A stretch of 64,000 bases of DNA, taken from Embiotoca jacksoni. Taxonomy: Eukaryota > Chordata > Actinopteri > Embiotocidae. How positions within the stretch are numbered: position 1 is the first letter of the stretch; each line of letters starts with the position of its first letter. Of the stretch, positions 57,355 to 64,000 are shown piece after piece. The notes beneath the pieces were generated by a model. That model worked only from the letters and a program-made list of their open reading frames with translations. It made no database searches and was not told the DNA's origin. The DNA lies in assembly GCA_022577435.1 (NCBI GenBank), contig JAKOON010000011.1, positions 6,851,501-6,915,500 of the forward strand. The letters are read 5' to 3'. The translations under genes were made by a program, and so were the position numbers.

Positions 57355-57735
57355 TCAGTGACAGTTGTACCGGACCTTTGTTGTCGTGGTCACAATCATA
57401 AAGACATACTGCAGGTAATATTGTAACACGTCACAGTTTGTTTAAGTTTAGGCACCAAAACTACTTTGTCAAGTTGAAGAAAAGATTACGGTTTGGGTTA
57501 AAATAAGCACATTTGTAACATAAATTAGGTTATGTAATGACTTAAATGAAATACATTATGCAAGTTAAACAAAAATACGTACGTTTAAATAAGTGAATTT
57601 TGTCTTTTGTTTTTACACGGGACACAAACTGGGGTCTCCTGGGGGAAAGCTCTGAGTTTGATCCAAACATCCCCACTTTCACACTCTTCATACTCCGGTA
57701 CCCGACTTCCTCCTTTGCTCCCTTCATAATTACTG
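57355..57735 (+). repeat. Dispersed repeat family R4, member 4 (longest)
   Basis: The fullest member: ACAGTTGTACCGGACCTTTG, CACAGTTTGTTTAAGTTTAG, GGCACCAAAACTAC, GATTACGGTTTGGGTTAAAA, a spacer, TTTTACACGGGACACAAACT, GGGGTCTCCTGGGGGAAAGC and CCCGACTTCCTCC. Related copies are at 24440, 42590 and 51060 (inverted). No terminal inverted repeat or coding is visible. The class is unknown to me, though similar sequences are very frequent in fish genomes. Confidence 0.65.
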
Positions 57736-60153
57736 CGGCCACTAAAACTCTGACATAGACACCATCATTTAAGCCCCCTCAACCAATCAACAAGTGCAGT
57801 CATTTTCTGGTGAGATTCGGCAGTTTTTTTTTTTACCTTTTCACTGTCCAGAGGTCTTCTGCCTATTTATAACTGAACTGCCTTGATTTAAATTATGAGG
57901 TGCACAACTTGCCCTTCATTTATGAATGAACTACTGTAGATAGTGGTCTAATTATCATATGACAAATAATTTAGGACAGCATATCGAACTATGTAAAGTT
58001 CTCAAACTTGTCTCTATTATACTGTCTGTGAATTTAACATTTGCAATTCTTTCACTGCTTAATCTGAGCCTCGATAATCTGAATACTGGCCGTGACAGGG
58101 ACCTGGAGCCTATTAAACTGTGCTTTCTCTTACTGCTCAAAAAAGTGATCCACATTACTCCACTCATCGTCCCATTATATGAATTGCATCGACTGTGTTG
58201 AAGGATCTGGGTTCATATACCAAGCCAGTGCTTTTCTGTTCTGATACTAGATACTAAAGTTAAGAGGTCACCTCTAATTAAAAATAGAATGATTCTACTT
58301 CTCTGACTCTCTCTGTCCCATTTCTTAAAACATATATTTAATCTTAATATACTGAATTTATTCATGAGCATACACAGGAATCAGAGACACAGGAATCTCC
58401 TTGTTTCTGATTTGAAACATATCGTATAAAATATATATAATTGCTCCCTTGAAGTAAAACCTTTTTTTCGACACTGTTGGACCTGTGGTAAATAGTTTGT
58501 CATCAGGTGCTACAGTTTGAAAGCTGTTACTGTAATCAGAGCATTTCATGTCCTCAGTGCTGTCTGCAGAGAGACAGTCAGCATTTGGCAGGTCAAAACA
58601 GTAATACCATGAGAGGGAAGTCAAGCATGAGGGGGTGAAGATAGACAGAAATAAACAGACAAATGAAGCAACGCAGGAATAAATGAGAAGGGTTAGACCG
58701 AAGGAATGAGACTATCAGGATGAAAGAGAGCACAAAACAAAATGAGGGAGCAAGGGTGGTGATGACTATCCATCAATGTAAGTACTCCCAGTGCATTACA
58801 GGGTGACATGACTGATTACTGAGCGTGTCTGGACGGTGTAGACCAGACACGAGTATCCCCTCTGACTGTTTCAGTCATGAATGATAGTTGTTGTCTGGCT
58901 GTTCTGGCTGCAACTCAGGGCAGAGAGGTGGCGATGGACAAGTCAGACCTGCCACCAGGTGATCTGAACTATTAGAATATATTTTGATTATTAATAATAA
59001 TGATAATAAAAGGACAAAAGTAACATAAACTATTCAATTATTTTATAATATTCTAAAGTCTATTCGAATATATAAAAACATGGCCTGAGGACTGTTTCTG
59101 TGGCATGGTGCGGAAGGGGACACGTTTTTTTGCTCATTAAATCATTTATTTTTTTATTTTTTTATTTCTCAGGGAAAGTAGTTTTGAAAGTAGAATAGTT
59201 TTATGCAATCCATAAATTCAGCATTGCACTTCCAGCTGGTAGCTGGACTCCCAGTGAACAGTTAAAGAAAATGTGATGGAAATCGATGCAGGAGAACCAG
59301 AGATATTCTCAGTGTTTGTTTTGTGGGCTATTCGTCCCACCATTTCTGAAACTGTCAATATTCACAGTCACTTCACTGTGGGATTGACCTGCTCTGCAGG
59401 GGTGAGAAAGCATCCAGGATTGGAGTTTTCAGCAGTATTTTCTTCACATTTTAGTCAACTATTTGAGGCACTTTTCATGCAAACATTTGTTTGACAGTAT
59501 GAATGTCTTTCTGGAGACACAAAAAATATGCACCATTTCCCCTTTCTGAGAGCTGGCTTTTCATTCCGCCTTCAAATTTAACCGTCCTCAACAACTTTTC
59601 ATTTCAATCGGGCAGCACTTTGTACAACAATTTCTGAGCTGCTAATCTCGAACAGAGACGAGGACCGTCTTGTTTTCAACTCAACATCGGTCCCCAAAAG
59701 CCAGTTATAGCTTTAAACAACAAAATATTCAAGTGCGATTTAAAAATGTTTTTTCATCTTTGGATCGCTACAGCCAGATCTTACGTAGAAACATAACATT
59801 TGCAGTAGCCCAGTCATAGAATTGTGACACCATGTCCTAAAGTTTATATAGATACAGTGGCTCGGATATGATCAATTTGATCACTTTTGATCAATTAATC
59901 CACTATGTCTATATGCAAAGGAAAAAAAAGATTCTAAAACTGCATTCACAAAAAAGTATGTAACTCAGATGCTGCTGTTGATCAAGCGACAAAACTTGAA
60001 ATACATACTCACAAAGGTTATAGCTTATCCCCTACTCTGTGCACGTCGTAGAGCTGCGCACCAATCACAAGAAAAGCAGTCTGAACTTTCTGATCCAACC
60101 TCAAATATATATGCAGTAAAATCAGGCTAACATAAAAACCACAATCCTAATAT
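57736..60153. other. Noncoding stretch, no recognised element
   Basis: AT-rich. A 9-bp inverted repeat CGTGTCTGG/CCAGACACG is at 58824-58851. Nothing else was identified. Confidence 0.3.
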
Positions 60154-60185
60154 CAGATTAAGAAACCTTCAGATTAAGAAACCTT
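60154..60185. repeat. 16-bp tandem repeat, two copies
   Basis: Two exact adjacent copies of CAGATTAAGAAACCTT. Confidence 0.9.
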
Positions 60186-62964
60186 TCAACAAACTGCAAA
60201 AGAATGATCCTGTTCTTCTTCCAGGCAGAGAGTTCGATAGATCTCATTTCAACACCAAATATTGTCTACAGCATATCATTCAAGTCAAACTCCTTTACAT
60301 TCACCACTTTTTTACTAAAAAAAAAAAAAAAAAAGACTAAAAGCTTGGATGCATATTGTTCAATGTACTCATACGATGAAAACACTGTGCAGCACATAAT
60401 AATTTACGTATCTGCTTCTATCGACAACAGAAAAGTGAAGACACTGCCCTTTTGCTGTGTACGTTCTGTTATTACAAACTGAAGAACTTTTGATGCTACA
60501 GTATCTTCAAATAGTTTACACTGTTTGAATTGTGAAGTTTTGTGCTTTCAAAGAATGTGTAGTTTGTCTCATTTGATTGATAATAGGCTGATGTCATTCA
60601 AAATATAGCGGCACAACGGGGGAAAAAAGGGCGCGGGGGGGAAATTGTTAAGGTTTGGAGGTTCATTTGATTTCTGAAAGATCTTTTACAATTTTATGTA
60701 TTCAAAAAAATTAAAGAAACATCAGTTTTACATTTATTGCGTGGTGAGATCTAGGGTGTAAGAGAATCAAGTATTTTGAACATATGCAGACTTCACTTTT
60801 TACATCCCTTGGGGAGTGCTGCATATGCAGAAAATGTGGCAGCAGATTCACTTGTTGAAGGAAGATACAAACATTTTAATGAAAAACAATGTTTTATTAT
60901 TTCTAAATGGAGAGAATTTTGAAAAAAAGTTGTATATAATCAAGGATGCTAGTGTCATTCAGCTGAAAGACATAGCCGGAGGGAGCTCTGCAAATTCTGA
61001 CAAATTGATAAAGTGAGACCAGTTAGCGTACTGTTGGCTAGAACTGATGTCTGCAAATTTCAAAATATTCTAGGGGTGTAGAGTTAAAATAAAAACAAGC
61101 ATAAGGTTTTTCTTGTCAGCTGCTTGTCTCTCTGCTACGAGCGTAACACCCAAATCTCTCAAGAGTTGTCAGTGGCCAAGTTGGCCAAACATCTGTTATT
61201 TAACATGAGTGCTTAATTATTAAAGTACCCTTTTAATAAGATTTATGCAATCAAATATGGCAAGAAAAAAATGTAATTGCTCGGAAAAAAACACATTTTG
61301 AATATATTTTGTGATAAAGTTAAAGAACTCTTCCACTCTTCTTTCAGCTCTCTGCCAAAATGTGTGCAAAGAATATATGTCTCAGAGGGATACAGAAAAA
61401 AACAAATTCCTTACAGCATGTACAATGTGGTGATGGAGTTCCCTAATTATGTTGTTGTTTTCCTTCTAAGCTCCCTGACTAATTCATAATCTCGCCTGTA
61501 GAATTGCCATGGATAAATGCTGAAGTCTCCTGGGGCAGTGAGCACCCATTTACTCAAATTGAGCGGAGGAATCAGACGAGAAACAACACAGCCCGGAGGG
61601 AACTTTCCACCTGGGGGTAAAAATACGGTGAGAGATTTTTGGTTTATATTTCTCTGGGAGGGTAGCCCTTATTCTAAATTCAGACACTGAAACTGACAAT
61701 ATTGTGAGCCAGGGTGGTGTATTTAAAGGTGGTATTCATAGAGTGCCACACCAGAATGCAGGCTTGTGTTTGGAACATCTTTGCCATCAATGTTTGGAGC
61801 ATCTCTGCTGTCTATTGTGTTCATATGCTGCTATGAGCCCTGAAGCCACCGATGGTGAACAGGGGACAGGGAACGGCAGCGCAAAACAAGTGTGGAAACA
61901 AGTTTGAAAGTGAGCACCTCTCACTGTGTTGCTACATGACATGATCATTTTATCTGAATCTCCTTTTACCAGACGTAAACCCTTTATGAATGCTTTCAAC
62001 AACTTGGATACCTAAATGGATGATACAAAACAAGCTAATGAGAAGCCAAATATTGCATTTCATCTTTCACAGCATGAGCCCTAAATCTTACCAGATTGGG
62101 ATTCAATTGAATTCATATTGTGTCACAGTGCAGATTAATTTGTATTTTACAAACACCAATATGTCCATTACATTTTCTGCCCCACCCCTTTCTATTTAAA
62201 TCGATATAGATTTGCAACTCCTCTCCTGTCTTCCACACAAATAGTAGGTTTGTATATTTTTTCTTTTCAATCTCAGTGAATGCTCTGAATTATGCATTTT
62301 AAGAAAGAAACACAGCATTTCACTTTTCCTCTGGGCTGTTAAGGCTGCATGCCAACAAAGATCCTATAGAAGCTTTTTGGTGTCACAGAAAACATTCTGG
62401 TGTATAACTTTGCTTTCTTTTCTTGCCCTTTCTTGCCTGCTGTGCTCGACCATTTGACCGATTTTGAGTCGTCTCAACACAAACACACATTTTCCCCTTT
62501 TTATCGCTGGAGCACTTGCAGCCTGAGAGTTCTTTTCATGTCCCTCTGCAGGACAAAAGAACAAAATGGACAGCAAACAAGCGGTGCTGGAAATTCTACT
62601 GGTTTAAAATGTTTTAGCTGGCCCTGTGCACTGGCACTCGCTGACAAGCCTCTGGCTCAGTGGACAACAGAAGTGCTCTGGCAATAAACAGTGGCTGTCC
62701 CAGCTGAATATCGCTCTTCAATCTGCAGGGGGTTGCTGCTGCCATGAGACTGAAGGCTATTTCTTGGGGCTTTGCTTACCACTTTTCTGTGAGGACTGGA
62801 CCTCCGTTTGCCAATAACTGTACCTACTAACACATGGCTGTCAAACTTTTCTAACAAAGGATACCGCTGTGGCTGTTCTCGGGTAACAAACTCTCCATTC
62901 CTTGGAAAAAAGCGGAACCACATAAACTCATGTTGTGCTGCCAATACCTTGGAGCTGAACATGC
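60186..62964. other. Noncoding stretch with candidate conserved segments
   Basis: A 60317-60334 poly-A and a GC-rich G run (GGGCGCGGGGGGG) at 60630-60645 are the only simple features. The parts at 61480-61640 and 61975-62190 are repeat-free and varied. No gene, transposase or RNA was recognised. Confidence 0.25.
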
Positions 62965-62989
62965 AAAAAAAAAAAAAAAAAAAAAAAAA
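62965..62989. repeat. Poly-A tract, 25 bases
   Basis: A pure A run between AACATGC and CCTGTGG. There is no recognisable retroposon upstream. Confidence 0.95.
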
Positions 62990-64000
62990 CCTGTGGTGAT
63001 CACTTCCAGAGAGGCCTTTCAGATTCCTGTGGAGTTCATCATTTCTAACAACTTTAAATGAGGCAACACCATCTGTTAAATACAAAAGCCAAACAAAGCA
63101 AGTTTCAAGAAGTTATTTTAACGAGACATTTCACCCCAATGTTCAGTGTTCTCTCATGGAAAGTTGGACCGGGGTTTGAAATCTAATTTCGGTGTTAAAC
63201 ACCTTTACTGTGAGATTACAGAGAAGCAGGCTTTTGACTATAGGGTCGCCGGTTTCCTGCTTTTTACCGGTCCTAGGCTGAAGTCCAGTGTATTGTCTAC
63301 ACCACTGAGCGGATAATTGGCTGTCAGCTGCCTCCTATTAAATCCACAAAGTTAGGAAGAATAGGTTGGCAGAAGGCACTTATTCTGCACACAAAGACAA
63401 CCAACTTCACACTCCGAGGTGGTAGATGGTAGCAATTATAGATTTAACCACACACAATCTAACTGACCCTTGTTTTCCCCATTTTACTTCATCTCATTAT
63501 GGATGTGACCAGAAAAACAAGAAACACATTATGCATTGCAGTTGCACGTGTTCTCAAATTTAAAACTTGTGTGCCATAATTGGTGTAAAGTTACTGTGAC
63601 AGCAGTAATTTAACTTCCTTAAGTTAAAGGCTGTTGTGGCTACTTTTATCAATTTAGAGGAGCACCAGTTACATGTTGTTACATTTTGATAACACAAATA
63701 CTGACATTTATTCCTACACATTTGTCAAGTTATGTCCTCGTCCACACAACACTCCAAATTGTATTTGTTCGATACAATTACATACAATCTTTAACACAGG
63801 AGATCACTGTTCGTACCCCATTCCAAACCAATAGTCAATGTTACTTTTAACAATGAACTTGGCATAATGCTAATCATATGGCTATAATTGTAACCATGAC
63901 AACAAATATTGTCAAGAAAAACTCTGTTATTTTTCTTAAATCTAAGCAAGATATGTTTGTGCCTAAAACTAGCAGAAACATAAGGTAACGAACTACACTA
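62990..64000. other. Noncoding end of window
   Basis: No gene or repeat recognised. Ordinary AT-rich sequence. Confidence 0.3.

Noticed and set aside
62657..63085. A 142-codon minus-strand open frame
   Set aside because: It runs through the 25-base poly-A tract, giving a polyphenylalanine run, and has no recognisable domain.
1..64000. CRISPR arrays, bacterial operons, phage or defence systems
   Set aside because: No evenly spaced repeats with unique spacers and no operon-like clusters of open frames exist. Retroelements, microsatellites and AT-rich noncoding DNA show that this is vertebrate nuclear sequence.

Overview
This window looks like nuclear DNA of a ray-finned fish, most likely a teleost of the percomorph type. 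The sequence is AT-rich. It has no dense coding, no operon-like layout and no ribosome-site pattern. It is full of eukaryotic interspersed repeats and microsatellites: CA, TA, poly-A, and a 21-base poly-G. The recognisable elements are of kinds typical of fish genomes: an L1-clade LINE, a Tc1-like transposase remnant, a hAT transposase remnant, a palindromic TTAA-flanked MITE, a tRNA-derived SINE, a solo LTR and several abundant teleost repeats. I find no intact protein-coding gene, no convincing host exon, and no rRNA, functional tRNA or CRISPR array. Almost all open reading frames in the window are chance frames. The region is best read as intergenic or intronic DNA, possibly with conserved regulatory segments that cannot be confirmed without alignments.

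Layout. 1-4.9 kb is mostly unique sequence with a hAT transposase fragment near 3.3 kb. 4.9-14.4 kb is a head-to-tail duplication of one composite unit, with modules I call Y, Z and X. Copy A occupies about 4.9-8.37 kb and copy B about 8.37-14.4 kb. After the duplication each copy was interrupted by different insertions. Copy A carries a Tc1/mariner-type MITE with TA target duplications (6211-6439) and a piggyBac-type MITE with TTAA duplications (7456-7674). Copy B carries a Harbinger-like MITE with TTA duplications (10137-10477), a 515-base insert between CTAAT repeats (10519-11033) and about 2.9 kb of further sequence. Each copy shows the empty site of some of the insertions in the other.

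14.4-46 kb is largely unlabelled sequence with scattered old repeats. It includes a clean solo LTR at 22677-23187 (7-base terminal inverted repeat, 5-base target duplication TGCCA), members of a dispersed repeat family at 24.4 and 42.6 kb, a LINE 3' fragment at 38.6 kb and a Tc1 transposase pseudogene at 41.9-42.3 kb. 46.6-50.9 kb is a dead L1-type retrotransposon. Its ORF1 has a stop and a frameshift, its endonuclease lacks the N-terminal part, another repeat sits inside the element, and its reverse transcriptase has lost the segment with the catalytic YxDD box.

51-64 kb is again mainly unlabelled, with two more members of the dispersed family (51.1 and 57.4 kb), a tRNA-derived SINE (54.7 kb) and a perfect 21-bp hairpin at 56851-56905. 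The most useful new observations are the interrupted tandem duplication, the perfect hairpin, the solo LTR and the layered decay of the L1 element. None of these amounts to a demonstrated new biological system.
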